From Tautonia sp040717455 (GTDB lineage Bacteria; Planctomycetota; Planctomycetia; Isosphaerales; Isosphaeraceae): DNA of 64,000 bases. Numbering within the stretch: the first letter of the stretch is position 1; each line of letters begins with the position of its first letter. The stretch covers positions 15,364 through 79,363 of the forward strand of contig NZ_JBFEFH010000030.1 in NCBI RefSeq assembly GCF_040717455.1, read 5' to 3'. The notes below the pieces were generated by a model. That model had not been told where the DNA came from. It ran no database searches and saw nothing but the letters and a program-made list of their open reading frames with translations. The translations under genes and the position numbers were made by a program. Positions 1 to 8,605 of this stretch are shown here, piece by piece.

Positions 1-689
1 TCCCGGAGGCGTTCCAGCACCTCGGCGGCGGGCAAGGCCTCACCCGCGGTGAAGCCCATGCCGGGATCAGTGGCGATCGGCATCATCATTTCCCGGTCCC
101 CTTCATTGAAGTAGAGGAAGTGCTGGTTGAGCGAGAAGACCGAGACGCCCTTGTAGTCGACCTCGGGCCGCTCCCTGCCCTGCTTCCGGCGGGCCTCCTC
201 GACGAGGAGGGTGAACGGGTCGGCCCGATTGGAGACCGAGGGCGGGCCGACGGCACCCGGGGCATCGTCCATGAACTCCAGCCGATAGAGCATCGACCTG
301 ACGACCCTGTTGCCGCTCCGAATCGGGAAGATCACCCGGCGCTCGGACCGGTCGATGAGGTCCTCGACCCGCCCGGCCCCACCGGGCCCATCCTCCAGAA
401 GCGAGGCCGCCGGGATCGACGAGAAGGTGATGGGCGCCTCGAGGGTCAGGTTTCCCTCGTCGACCCCGCTCGGCGCCTCGTCCGGCGAGTCCTGGAGGCT
501 CTGGAGCGTCTCCCGAGCCGACCGTTCGAGGCTCGCGCGGGTCGAATCCGGGATCTCCTGGATGCCCGCCTGCGGGCCCTCCCGCCCGGGCTCGCCGGAC
601 CGCTGAGGGGCGGGCCCGGAGCCGCCGCAGCCGAAGATCCCAAGGGAACTCACTGCCAGCGCCAGCGACGCGATGAGATTGATGTCCAT
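1..689 (-). CDS. Secreted lipoprotein of unknown function (C-terminus outside window)
   Basis: The frame starts at the ATG at 689 with MDINLIASLALAV and reaches a lipobox-like segment ending GIFGCGG, so a lipidated, exported protein is expected. It stays open to the first base of the window, giving about 229 visible residues with no stop. The visible part is hydrophilic after the signal and includes FNEGDREMMMPIATDPG near the edge. I do not recognise a family. It starts 9 bases after the stop of the papain-like peptidase gene upstream and is the last visible member of the minus-strand cluster. The start is supported by the signal peptide; a GGAG lies about 12 bases upstream. Confidence 0.7.
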   Translation of the reverse strand, partial: MDINLIASLALAVSSLGIFGCGGSGPAPQRSGEPGREGPQAGIQEIPDSTRASLERSARETLQSLQDSPDEAPSGVDEGNLTLEAPITFSSIPAASLLEDGPGGAGRVEDLIDRSERRVIFPIRSGNRVVRSMLYRLEFMDDAPGAVGPPSVSNRADPFTLLVEEARRKQGRERPEVDYKGVSVFSLNQHFLYFNEGDREMMMPIATDPGMGFTAGEALPAAEVLERLR

Positions 690-698
690 GTGATCGAC

Positions 699-1484
699 TC
701 ACTCCGGCCCATTCGGGCCGTTCTCCTGGGGAATCGGCCGAATCTCGTAATAGTCCCGCCAGTGACGGTGCTGCTTCCAGTGGAACGGGATGCCCCGCTC
801 CTGGGCCTCGGGCCCCTCCGAGACGTCGTCGAACCGGACGTAATGGTCGTACGCGAGCCGCCAGGGGGTCCCCCCTCGTTGCAATTCCGGGATGTCGGAC
901 TGGGGCTGCGGCACCGGCCAGGGGTCCATGATGTGCAGGAACCGCTCGCCATCCGCGGTTTCCTCGTAGCCGTGGATCACCCCCATGTGGCCCCCTCGCT
1001 CCCCGACGCCCGTCCACTTGATCGAGAAGCAAATGGGCCGCTCGGCATCGATCTCGGCCACGATCGTCTCCCAGGGGAGCCAGCTTTGCGGCTCCGACGC
1101 CGTGTTCCTGGACTGGAATTCGAAGCTGTCGAAGATCGGCCAGCCGGTCCGATTGCAGTCGACCGGCTGGCTGCAACAATTGGGCGGGGGATCAGTCCCC
1201 CCCACCAGCGCGATCAGCTGCTCGACCCGGAACCGGGCCTGCGTGCACTGGCTGATATCCTGCCCTTCGCTCCGGTCTCCGAAGTCCATGACCATCTGGC
1301 CGGAGGCCGCCCAGCACCAGTTGCCCATGCGTTGCGGCTGCAGGTCGAGCCCGAGGATCTTGGACCTCGGCTGGGCCGGCAGCGGGCTCGCCTCCGAGGG
1401 ACGCTGGTGGAGGATTGTCAGGGTCGCGGCGGCGGCCGTCGACAGCATCGCGCCGGCCAGCGCAATGGTTCGGAGTCGGAACAT
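699..1484 (-). CDS. Exported papain-like cysteine peptidase (C70/C39-like)
   Basis: This 261-residue protein has a hydrophobic N-terminus (MFRLRTIALAGAML) suited to a signal peptide or anchor. The sequence GNWCWAASGQMV around residue 55 matches the cysteine-nucleophile signature of papain-like peptidases of the AvrRpt2/C70 and C39 type. GGHMGVIHGYE near residue 168 supplies the candidate histidine, and MDPWP further on the candidate aspartate. A cysteine-rich stretch with a CCSQPVDC segment may form disulfides, in line with export. The ATG at 1484 has GGAGAGG close upstream. It lies 63 bases after the alpha/beta hydrolase gene and 9 bases before the lipoprotein gene, so co-transcription is likely. 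The substrate is unknown; some proteins of this fold bind rather than cut peptides. Confidence 0.7.
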   Translation of the reverse strand: MFRLRTIALAGAMLSTAAAATLTILHQRPSEASPLPAQPRSKILGLDLQPQRMGNWCWAASGQMVMDFGDRSEGQDISQCTQARFRVEQLIALVGGTDPPPNCCSQPVDCNRTGWPIFDSFEFQSRNTASEPQSWLPWETIVAEIDAERPICFSIKWTGVGERGGHMGVIHGYEETADGERFLHIMDPWPVPQPQSDIPELQRGGTPWRLAYDHYVRFDDVSEGPEAQERGIPFHWKQHRHWRDYYEIRPIPQENGPNGPE

Positions 1485-1547
1485 CGACCTCTCCGTTCGG
1501 GTAAAAGGGTGGAATCTCGCCCTCCCGCGGGCGTGGAACGGCGGGGC

Positions 1548-2723
1548 TCAGGGTCTCATGCCGATGAACCGGCCGAAGATGTCCCGGTTGACGGCGACGT
1601 TGCTCCCCTCGAAGTAGGAGCTGTGCGAGCAGGACGGGGTGGGGAAGAAGCTCCCGCAGCCGATAGGCGGGAGGTCGAGGTACTCGAAATCGACCCGGTA
1701 ACGTTGCCGGAGGGGGCCACCGACGACGTCGTTCCGGGCGTTGAGGTTGACCCAGCGACCGACGTTCGACGGCCTCTCGATGAAATCCTCGCCGGGGTAG
1801 CGACGCCGGCGGACCTCACCGATCGAGAGGGCGCTGCCCACCGTGAACAGGTTGCTGACCCGGCTCGGGGTCGGCTGGGTCGAGAGCTGCCTGAGGCCGT
1901 CGAGCGCCACGACCGTCCCCCAGCTATGACTGATGACGATCACCTCGACGCCTTCTTCCTGGAGCAGCGGGGCCACCACGGCGATGAACCGGCCGACGAT
2001 CTGCTGGCGAAGGGGCATCTCGAGCATGTACCGCGTGAAGTCATCGACACACCTCACCCCTGGGATGTTGTCGATGAGACCGCCAGGCGCATCCTCCTCC
2101 CCCTCGAAGACGCTGCCGCCGGGCGCCTCGACCTGCTGCCGCTCGGCGCGGTCGCGCAGGGTGTCCAGGAGTTGCTGCTCCACCTCGGCCTGCTCGGCCT
2201 GTTCGTCCTCGCTCAATTCGGCCTCCGCGTCGACGGCACCGGGGGCGAGATTGACCAGGTCGCTCCAGAGGACTTCCCGGCGGTTGGCGTCCGGGATATC
2301 GGGGGCGAACGGCTTCATCGCACGCCACCAGCCGTTCGAGTAGCCGGAATCGTGGTGGCAGATGCCGTGGACGTAGACGACGTACTTCTTCCGCGCGGCG
2401 CCTGGGGCCAGGTCCTCATCGACGACCGCCCCGGGGGCCTCCTCCTCCGCCTCACCAACGGCAAGCGATTGGATGGCCTGGATCGGCACCCAGAGTTCCC
2501 GGCCGGTCGCCGAATCCTCGACGAGGATCCAGCCGGGGATTCGGGACGCACGCGCCTTGCCGGAGATGGTCCGGTTGGCGGTCGTGATGGTCACCCGGTC
2601 CCCCGCCTTCGCCGGGGACGAGGTCTCGGCCTGGCCGGCCTCCTGCTCCTGGGGGAGGGGCTGGGACGCCAGGGCGAGCGGGACGAGGCCGGCCACGATC
2701 AGACACACGAGCACCCGCTTCAT
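1548..2723 (-). CDS. Exported alpha/beta-hydrolase
   Basis: The chosen ATG at 2723 has GGAGGTG seven bases upstream; an in-frame extension to 2792 lacks such a site. The 391-residue protein opens with a signal peptide (MKRVLVCLIVAGLVPLALA). A small beta-rich domain follows (residues 40-90), then a YVVYVHGIC oxyanion-type strand near 115-122 and the nucleophile elbow VISHSWGT with Ser267. NLFTVGSALSIG after it matches the esterase/lipase-like fold in which the protein handles large or lipid substrates. A Glu/Ala-rich insert at about 165-215 separates the first strand from the elbow and may act as a lid. The gene begins 71 bases after the first dihaem cytochrome gene ends. The exact substrate cannot be told. 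Confidence 0.75.
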   Translation of the reverse strand: MKRVLVCLIVAGLVPLALASQPLPQEQEAGQAETSSPAKAGDRVTITTANRTISGKARASRIPGWILVEDSATGRELWVPIQAIQSLAVGEAEEEAPGAVVDEDLAPGAARKKYVVYVHGICHHDSGYSNGWWRAMKPFAPDIPDANRREVLWSDLVNLAPGAVDAEAELSEDEQAEQAEVEQQLLDTLRDRAERQQVEAPGGSVFEGEEDAPGGLIDNIPGVRCVDDFTRYMLEMPLRQQIVGRFIAVVAPLLQEEGVEVIVISHSWGTVVALDGLRQLSTQPTPSRVSNLFTVGSALSIGEVRRRRYPGEDFIERPSNVGRWVNLNARNDVVGGPLRQRYRVDFEYLDLPPIGCGSFFPTPSCSHSSYFEGSNVAVNRDIFGRFIGMRP

Positions 2724-2794
2724 CACAAACACCTCCGTTGGGAGCCAACCGGGCGGCACCGGCATCGAGGACGACCCGAGGCCGCCGATCACAA

Positions 2795-4321
2795 TCAGAG
2801 CGTTTTCATGTACTCGATCACCGCCCGCTTCTCGGACTCGGGGAGATCGGTCCCGTAGTCGGGCCCCTCGTGGCCGACATTGGAATTGCCGGGCACGGCG
2901 GTGTCGTAGCGGTCCCCCTCGGCCTCGGCCTCCGGGCCTTCGAAGATGAATCCGGTCCCGCCGTCGATGTAGACGTCATAGCCCCGATAGAAGACCTTCG
3001 GCCGCTCGCCGGACGGCTTCATGAGATCCTCCAGGGTGGGCACCGAGCCGTTGTGCAGGTAAGGGGCGCGGAGCCAGAGGCCGTCGAGCGGCACCGAGGC
3101 ATAGCCGTCTTGCTTGACGAACGCCCGGAAGGCCCAGGGCTCGCCCCGGGCGAACGAGTTGTAGATGGTCATGGCCTCCTCGGTCCACATGTCGATCCGA
3201 TGGGGGTCGGTGCCGATCTCGTCCCGGGGGATGACCGTCCCGGTGCGCGTGCCGTCGAAGGCGTGGCAGTCGGCGCAGAGGCGGTCGTAGATCGGCTTGC
3301 CGAGGTCGGCCAGCTCGCGATCGACCGGGAACGGATAGGGAGGCGGCGGCAGCTGTTCGAGCCAGGCTTGCATCGCGTCCAGCTCCTGCACGGGCAGGGA
3401 TTCGGTGGTCGCTCCGTCGCCGATCGCCCCCGAGTAGACGACCTCCTTCAGATCCGTATTCAGGCCGTCCCAGTGGTACGAGTAGGGGAGCGGCCCGCCG
3501 GGCTCGGCCGCTCGGTGCATCGCCAGGTTCCAGAGCGGCTGCATGTCGGAATTGCCGATGGTCTCGAAGCCGAGTTCCTCCCGCTCCTCCCGCCAGTCGA
3601 TGCCGAGCTGACGGTACTTCACCGGGTTGAACGGGTCGATGCGGCCGACGAGCCAGTCGGGCCGGCTCTCGGTCCAGGCGTAGCGTTCCCCTTGCTCGAG
3701 CAGTCCGTCTCGGGTCAGCGGGATCAGGACATGACGGTAGAGCTGTTTCTCGACCGGCGAGAGGTCGAAGTAATACTGGATGGCCGGGAGCAGCGTGTCG
3801 GCGTTGAATCGGGGGTCCTCGGCGCATTCGGAGAGGAAGCGGACGTATTCGAGCGGCCGGGCGCGATTGCCGGGCCCCCCCAGTACGACCTGGCGCGGCC
3901 CGTCCGGCTCGGTCCGGTAACTGGCGACGTGGCAGAAGGCGCAGTTGATGGCCACCCTGGGGAAGCCGATCGTCTTCTTCGAGATGCCGATCGGCAGCTC
4001 GTCGCCCGCCTCCCAGGGCATGCCGAAGGCCAGGTAGCCGCCGGGCCTGGGGAGCTTGTCGGCGAAGACGTGGGGCAAGACGACCCAGATCGGGTACGGG
4101 ATGCCGTCGGTGTTCTCGGCGCCGATCGAGCCGTACTTGAAATAGGTCGCGATCGGCTCCACGCCGGGCTCCACCGGCAGGCGCTGGGGCACCTCCCGGA
4201 AGAGCATCACATAGACGCCCAGGCCGAGGACCGCGGCCAGCACGACGAGCGCCGCCAGCCCGCGCCAGAGCCATCGGCCGAGCCTCCGGCGATCAGCCGG
4301 GGGAAGCGAGCGAGGGATCAC
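2795..4321 (-). CDS. Membrane-anchored dihaem c-type cytochrome (MauG/RoxA-like)
   Basis: The GTG start at 4321 overlaps the stop of the four-helix membrane protein by 4 bases (GTGA), giving 508 residues. One transmembrane helix at about 20-40 anchors a periplasmic domain. It has two haem c attachment sites, CAFCH at 127-131 and CADCH at 349-353, each within a strongly patterned block (FKYGSIGAENTDG, GISKKTIGFPRVAINC, GLWLRAPYLHNGSVPTL). The LRAPYLHNGSVP block is typical of the C-terminal domain of dihaem peroxidase-like cytochromes, a superfamily that includes MauG and the rubber oxygenase RoxA. It may oxidise an organic substrate with peroxide or oxygen, or simply pass electrons from the flavoenzyme. 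It is related to the second dihaem cytochrome at 4716-6428. Confidence 0.8.
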   Translation of the reverse strand: MIPRSLPPADRRRLGRWLWRGLAALVVLAAVLGLGVYVMLFREVPQRLPVEPGVEPIATYFKYGSIGAENTDGIPYPIWVVLPHVFADKLPRPGGYLAFGMPWEAGDELPIGISKKTIGFPRVAINCAFCHVASYRTEPDGPRQVVLGGPGNRARPLEYVRFLSECAEDPRFNADTLLPAIQYYFDLSPVEKQLYRHVLIPLTRDGLLEQGERYAWTESRPDWLVGRIDPFNPVKYRQLGIDWREEREELGFETIGNSDMQPLWNLAMHRAAEPGGPLPYSYHWDGLNTDLKEVVYSGAIGDGATTESLPVQELDAMQAWLEQLPPPPYPFPVDRELADLGKPIYDRLCADCHAFDGTRTGTVIPRDEIGTDPHRIDMWTEEAMTIYNSFARGEPWAFRAFVKQDGYASVPLDGLWLRAPYLHNGSVPTLEDLMKPSGERPKVFYRGYDVYIDGGTGFIFEGPEAEAEGDRYDTAVPGNSNVGHEGPDYGTDLPESEKRAVIEYMKTL

Positions 4322-4719
4322 GGGTGCGCCTCCGCGAGTTCGGGGTCGACGGGGCCGCGAGCGTAGGCGGCCAGCAACAAGACGCCCTCGATCAGACCGA
4401 AGAGCAGATCGAGCAGGCCGAACGCCAGGTATTCCCGGTGGAAGCCCAGGAAGTAGATCGCGCCGGCGGCCCGGGCTCCGACCGCCAGCCAGGCGACGGG
4501 CCGATAGGCGAAGGGGTCGTACGACGCGGGGAGGTACATCAGGCTCAGCAGGATCAGCAGCAAGGACGCGAACGACGGCCAGATCTGTTGCATCGCCGGC
4601 GGCAGGCCCACAAGCCCGAGCACCGCGTTCGGGACGAACACGCCGGGGACTGCCAGCGCGAGGTTGGCGACGACGCCGAGGATCACGGCCCAGCGGAACC
4701 CGACGGCATAGCGGTTCAT
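4318..4719 (-). CDS. Small four-helix integral membrane protein
   Basis: A 133-residue protein, almost wholly hydrophobic, with four predicted membrane segments (about 8-28, 45-62, 72-92 and 95-117). I recognise no catalytic or metal-binding motif. Its ATG overlaps the stop of the upstream dihaem cytochrome (ATGA) and its stop overlaps the GTG of the downstream one, so the three proteins are very probably made together. It could be an assembly or anchoring partner for the two cytochromes, or a quinol-side component; this is inferred only from position. Confidence 0.8.
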   Translation of the reverse strand: MNRYAVGFRWAVILGVVANLALAVPGVFVPNAVLGLVGLPPAMQQIWPSFASLLLILLSLMYLPASYDPFAYRPVAWLAVGARAAGAIYFLGFHREYLAFGLLDLLFGLIEGVLLLAAYARGPVDPELAEAHP

Positions 4720-6428
4720 GGCGCGTCGCCCCCCCCTTCGGTCTTGAGATACTCGACCAGCGCATCCTTGTCGGCCTCATCCAGTTCGAGGCCGTAGCGG
4801 TGCCCGCCGTTGCCGTTGCCCCCATTGCCCGACGGCCCGACCGCCCCGACCTCGAACAGGAAGAACCGGCGGCCGTCGCCTGAGGTGTCGCGGTCGCTCC
4901 GGAATCCGACCCGCACAGGGTCGTATTCGTCATCGCCCCGATAGAATGACTTAGGCCGTCGCTCGGGAGGTTCCAGCAGGTCTCGGAGCGTCGGCACCGA
5001 GCCGTTGTGCAGGTAGGGCGCCCTGGCCCAGAGGCCATCGAGGGGGTGGTTGGCGTAGCCATGCGTCTTGCGGAACTGGTGGAACCGCCACGGGTGGCCG
5101 ATGCCCAGCGTGTTCTGGTTCGCGACCAGTTCCTCGGTGAACGAGTCGAGCCGGTGGCGGTCGGTCCCGATCGCGTCGATCGAGACCACCTTCCCCACGT
5201 CCTGGCCTTCGAAATCATGGCAGGAGGCGCAGCTCTGTACGCCGGAACGGGAGGGGTCGGAGTCGGCTTCGAAGTAGATCTCGCGGCCTCGGGCGGCCAG
5301 GGCCTCATCGATCGGGAACGGGAAGCGGGGGATCTCCAGCTCTCCCGAACGAGGCGTGGTCTCCCGGCGGGCGTCGGGCTCGGGAGACGCCCGGCGGTCC
5401 TCGGGAGATCCGATCCAGTCGGCGACCATCTTCATGCGATGCAGGTCGACCGAGACCGGGGTGGCCCCCGCGCCGAAGGCGGCACTGAGGTTCCGTTCGA
5501 GGACCGACGTGTTGTTGCCGTCCCAGTGCAGCTGCATGCCGTCCCGGGGCCGCTGGTTCCAGATCGATGGGAAATCGGCGATGCCGTTGGTCCCGTTCCA
5601 GGGATAGTTGAAGATCATCGTCCAGTAAGGGTTGAATGTGTCGATCCGACCCGGTCCGGCCGGGGGGTTCTGCTCGGTCCAGGAGAGCTGATCGCGGCGG
5701 GTCAGCAGCCCCTCGCGGACCGCCGGGATCGCCTGACGATAGAAGAGGGATTTGACCGGTCCGAGCGACCCATCGGCCTCGATCTGCGCCATCAAGTAAT
5801 TGACGGTGAATCTCGGGTCCCGGGCGCAGTCGAAGAGGAACTCGAAGTAGGCGGTCAGGTTCACCGTATTGGCGGGCATCCCCAGGACGATCGCCCGATC
5901 GCGGGGGGGAGTCGGGGGGGCCTCGCCGATCCCCGGGAGGGCGAAGGTCAGCGGGGTGTCCCGGTAGATCCGGTCGGGATCGAGCCCGTCGGAGACCCGA
6001 ATCGTGCCCACGTGACAGACGGCGCAATTCAGGCCGACCCATTCGGCACCGCGACGGCGGACGCTGAAGCCGATCGGCAAGGGCCGGTCCGGTTCGGTCA
6101 CGAAGCCGAACTGACGGTAGCCGTCGAGCGGGGTGCGGCGATCGGCCGCGATGGCCCGGTAGGCGTCCGGGTCGGGCAGGTGCTCCGGGAAGGCCGCGGG
6201 CAGGACCTCCCAGAGCCTCAGCGGCAGGCCGCCGCTCGTCTCCGATCCGATCGAACCGTACTTGAAATGGTCGACCGGGTTGTCGTAGTCCCGGGGGATC
6301 TCGGCGAAGACGAACCAGTAGGCGGCCCAGGCAACGGCCAGGAGCGCGATGACCAGGGTCGCCTTCACGATGCGCCTGCGGCGCCTCAGCTCGCGTTCGA
6401 GGGGGTCGAGGATCCTGTTCTTATCCAC
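4716..6428 (-). CDS. Second membrane-anchored dihaem c-type cytochrome (MauG/RoxA-like)
   Basis: The start is the GTG at 6428 (VDKNRILDPLERELRRRRR), preceded by GGGAGGTGG; the 570-residue product then has a single transmembrane helix at about 22-42. Haem sites are CAVCH at 135-139 and CASCH at about 400. It shares with the neighbouring cytochrome the blocks FKYGSIGSE, GLNCAVCHVGTIR and LWARAPYLHNGSVPTL, and has an extra proline/charge-rich insert (about 360-385) plus a C-terminal glycine/asparagine run (GPSGNGGNGNGG). It overlaps the flavoenzyme gene by 8 bases, so translation is coupled. The two cytochromes may form a heteromeric relay; whether either has oxygenase or peroxidase activity cannot be seen. 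Confidence 0.8.
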   Translation of the reverse strand: MDKNRILDPLERELRRRRRIVKATLVIALLAVAWAAYWFVFAEIPRDYDNPVDHFKYGSIGSETSGGLPLRLWEVLPAAFPEHLPDPDAYRAIAADRRTPLDGYRQFGFVTEPDRPLPIGFSVRRRGAEWVGLNCAVCHVGTIRVSDGLDPDRIYRDTPLTFALPGIGEAPPTPPRDRAIVLGMPANTVNLTAYFEFLFDCARDPRFTVNYLMAQIEADGSLGPVKSLFYRQAIPAVREGLLTRRDQLSWTEQNPPAGPGRIDTFNPYWTMIFNYPWNGTNGIADFPSIWNQRPRDGMQLHWDGNNTSVLERNLSAAFGAGATPVSVDLHRMKMVADWIGSPEDRRASPEPDARRETTPRSGELEIPRFPFPIDEALAARGREIYFEADSDPSRSGVQSCASCHDFEGQDVGKVVSIDAIGTDRHRLDSFTEELVANQNTLGIGHPWRFHQFRKTHGYANHPLDGLWARAPYLHNGSVPTLRDLLEPPERRPKSFYRGDDEYDPVRVGFRSDRDTSGDGRRFFLFEVGAVGPSGNGGNGNGGHRYGLELDEADKDALVEYLKTEGGGDAP

Positions 6429-7971
6429 GGTCCACCTCCCCGATCCCCCGGATGCCGGGCTCGACGATGCCCCCGGCCGCCGCCCCGGACGGCCCCTTGC
6501 CATTGGTCGTCGCCAGCCCGAACCGCTCGGGGATGCCCCACGGATTGGGCTGATAGACCTGCATCACCTCGGCGATCATTTGCTCATACGAGTCGTAGCG
6601 ATTGCGGTCATAGCAGCCGAGCGGGCTCTCCAGGTCGTTGAGCAGGCATCGGTTGCAGTAGCTGCAGCGGTGCTTGTTCCTCAGGGGCCAGGTGCCGCCC
6701 TCCCGCTCGATCCGGGGGAGGTCCGACCAGTCGAGGCCCCGCTCGAAGAGCCTGGGGAGGTCTCGGTTCGCGATCAGGGGTCGGGCGATGGAGACGGCGT
6801 CGACCCGGCCCTGCTCGATGGCCCCTCGGATCACGCTGGCATCCTGGAAGCCGCCGGTGACGATCACGGGGACCCCCGGGACGGCTCCCTTGATGGCCGC
6901 CGCGGCCTCCAGGTTGATCCCCGAGGAGATCTCGTCGAACGCGAGGCCGCGGCGGTGGTTCCACCACCATCGGAAGAGCGGCCCGAGGACGGGTGTCGTG
7001 AAGATCTTGTAGTTGATCCGGACGCGCGTCCCGGCGTTCATCAGGCTGTCGTAGTACGCGACCACGTCGCGCAGCGGGAAGTCGCCGGGAGGATTCCGGG
7101 GGTGGGGGAAGATGCTGCCGGAGGAGATGTGCAGGGCATTCACCCCGGCCTCGACCGCCCACCTGCAAATCGGGATCGTCTCCTCGATCCGGTTGCCTCG
7201 CTTCCGCCAGGGGAACAGTGCGTTATTGTAATCGGCCGCGTTGATCTTGAGCTGGAGGTGGAACCCCGGGCCGACCTCGGCCCGGATGGCCTTGACGATC
7301 TCGAGGAGGAACCGGGCCCGATTCTCGAGCGATCCTCCCCAGCGGTCCCGGCGGTCGTTGATGCCCCTGCTCAGGAACTGGGTGATCAGGTAACCGTTGG
7401 CCCCGTGCAACTCCACCCCGTCGAGGCCGGCCTCCCTCGCCCGCCGCGCACCGGCGGCAAATGCACCGATGATCTCCCGGATCTGGGACTCGGTGGCCGA
7501 CCGACAAAGGATGCCGTGGAAGTAGTCGGCGCGGTCGGTCGAGCTGAGCGATCGACGCATGCGATTCTCGACACCGCCATTGTCCTGCTGGCGCCCGGAG
7601 TGGCTGAGCTGGAGGAGATAGCGGCAGTCGTGGGCGTGGACCCGCTCGCCGACCAGCCTCCAGAACGGGATCTTGTCGTCGTCGTCGATCATGGCGTAGC
7701 GGATCATGATCCGGCCGCCGACCATGACGGGGGTGAAGGAGGAGATGATCGCCCCCACCCCCCCGGCCGCGAAACTCTCCTCCCAGTTGATGCGAGCGTA
7801 GCCGCCCTGGCCGTTGTACTCGTCGAACTGACCCGACACATTCGACCGGAACAGGCGGTTCTTGATCTTCAGGCCGCTCGGACATTCCAGGGGCTGGAAG
7901 ATCGCGGCGTTCGGACCCGCATCCGGAGACGGCGTGCCCATCCCAGTCGTCATCCCGGTCTCGTGTCCCAT
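6421..7971 (-). CDS. Old Yellow Enzyme-family NADH:flavin oxidoreductase with Fe-S site
   Basis: The 516-residue protein carries the OYE core: FQPLECPSGLKIKNRLF at the start of the barrel, QLSHSGRQ, the GVELHGANGYLITQFLSRG catalytic and FMN segment at about 185-203, DRWGGSLENRARFL, and the phosphate-binding IVTGGFQD and ISIARPLIANRDLP-type strands. Near the C-terminus CSYCNRC followed by eleven residues and a further Cys (436, 439, 442, 453) fits a 4Fe-4S site as in 2,4-dienoyl-CoA reductase-type members. It probably reduces an activated alkene or passes electrons onward. The ATG at 7971 has GAGGG about 8 bases upstream; a TTG at 7986 is the alternative. It is the first gene of the cluster that continues into the two dihaem cytochromes. 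Confidence 0.85.
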   Translation of the reverse strand: MGHETGMTTGMGTPSPDAGPNAAIFQPLECPSGLKIKNRLFRSNVSGQFDEYNGQGGYARINWEESFAAGGVGAIISSFTPVMVGGRIMIRYAMIDDDDKIPFWRLVGERVHAHDCRYLLQLSHSGRQQDNGGVENRMRRSLSSTDRADYFHGILCRSATESQIREIIGAFAAGARRAREAGLDGVELHGANGYLITQFLSRGINDRRDRWGGSLENRARFLLEIVKAIRAEVGPGFHLQLKINAADYNNALFPWRKRGNRIEETIPICRWAVEAGVNALHISSGSIFPHPRNPPGDFPLRDVVAYYDSLMNAGTRVRINYKIFTTPVLGPLFRWWWNHRRGLAFDEISSGINLEAAAAIKGAVPGVPVIVTGGFQDASVIRGAIEQGRVDAVSIARPLIANRDLPRLFERGLDWSDLPRIEREGGTWPLRNKHRCSYCNRCLLNDLESPLGCYDRNRYDSYEQMIAEVMQVYQPNPWGIPERFGLATTNGKGPSGAAAGGIVEPGIRGIGEVDRG

Positions 7972-8584
7972 GGGTGCCGCCCTCAATCAACCCAATGTGG
8001 GAGTCCTCGGCAACGGTCCAACCCGAGTCGATCGCGCCTTCGCCGGGGCGGACGCCCCGCATCCGCACGTCTCATATTATGTGGCGAATTATCTAGACAT
8101 TTTGACGAAATTCATCCGATGATGCCCTCATCGGAACGATCGATCGCCGCGAAATGCGTTCGAGCACGCAGGGATAAGCCGCCGCTTCGGCCCGCAAACT
8201 CGCCCAAATTACCCTATCTCTGCCCCCTTGCCCCGGCAGAGGTAGACCGAAATGTCGACTGCTATCGTGATGTGCTGATGACCGCAGCATCTACATTGCC
8301 AAACTAATCATCTTCCTTCTAACAGACTCAACAGCCAGGTGTCACGGAAATTCTTTCGGATGTCATGAATTTTCTTTTTCCGATCGTCGATTTTCCAAAT
8401 CTTCATGCATCGAACCCGGTCCGGAACGCTCGACGGGCACCTACGAGGCCCGGGAGCGTGCAGGTGGACCGGACGCACAGACGCCTGCCGCCCCGATGGA
8501 CCCATCGCCTCCGATTCGGCGGCCCCGGCGATGATGTCGAGAGCCAGGCCCCGATCCGCCCTTTGAAACCCGATCGATTCCGGG
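7972..8584. promoter_or_regulatory. Promoter region of the OYE-cytochrome cluster
   Basis: This 613-base stretch has no convincing gene; the few open frames are short and lack ribosome sites. It is visibly richer in A/T than its surroundings between about 8080 and 8410. A perfect inverted repeat CCGATGA-TGCCC-TCATCGG lies at 8116-8134, about 145 bases upstream of the flavoenzyme start, and could be an operator or hairpin. I searched by eye for a sigma-54 type -24/-12 element on the minus strand, because the neighbour at 8585 is a sigma-54 activator, and did not find a good one. Confidence 0.45.
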
Positions 8585-8605
8585 TCAACCCCGTGCCCGG
8601 AATCG
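8575..8605 (-). terminator. Hairpin at the end of the sigma-54 activator gene
   Basis: CGATTCCGGG (8575-8584) and CCCGGAATCG (8596-8605) form a perfect 10-base stem with an 11-base loop, overlapping the stop codon of the regulator. No clear T run follows, so a rho-independent terminator is possible but not certain. Confidence 0.4.

Noticed and set aside
120..2858. Long open frame on the plus strand through the first cluster
   Set aside because: It is a mirror of the minus-strand genes in a GC-rich region. It has no ribosome site or family signature, while the minus-strand proteins show clear motifs.
2738..4366. Plus-strand open frame opposite the first dihaem cytochrome
   Set aside because: The opposite strand carries two CxxCH motifs and a membrane helix, so the plus frame is a by-product of codon bias.
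2795..5308. Minus-strand frame that runs from the cytochrome upstream over the membrane protein
   Set aside because: The cytochrome start is better placed at the GTG 4321, which overlaps the membrane protein stop; the extension covers genes in other frames.
7972..8584. Sigma-54 promoter for the OYE gene
   Set aside because: No stretch fits TGGCAC-N5-TTGC on the minus strand when read by eye.
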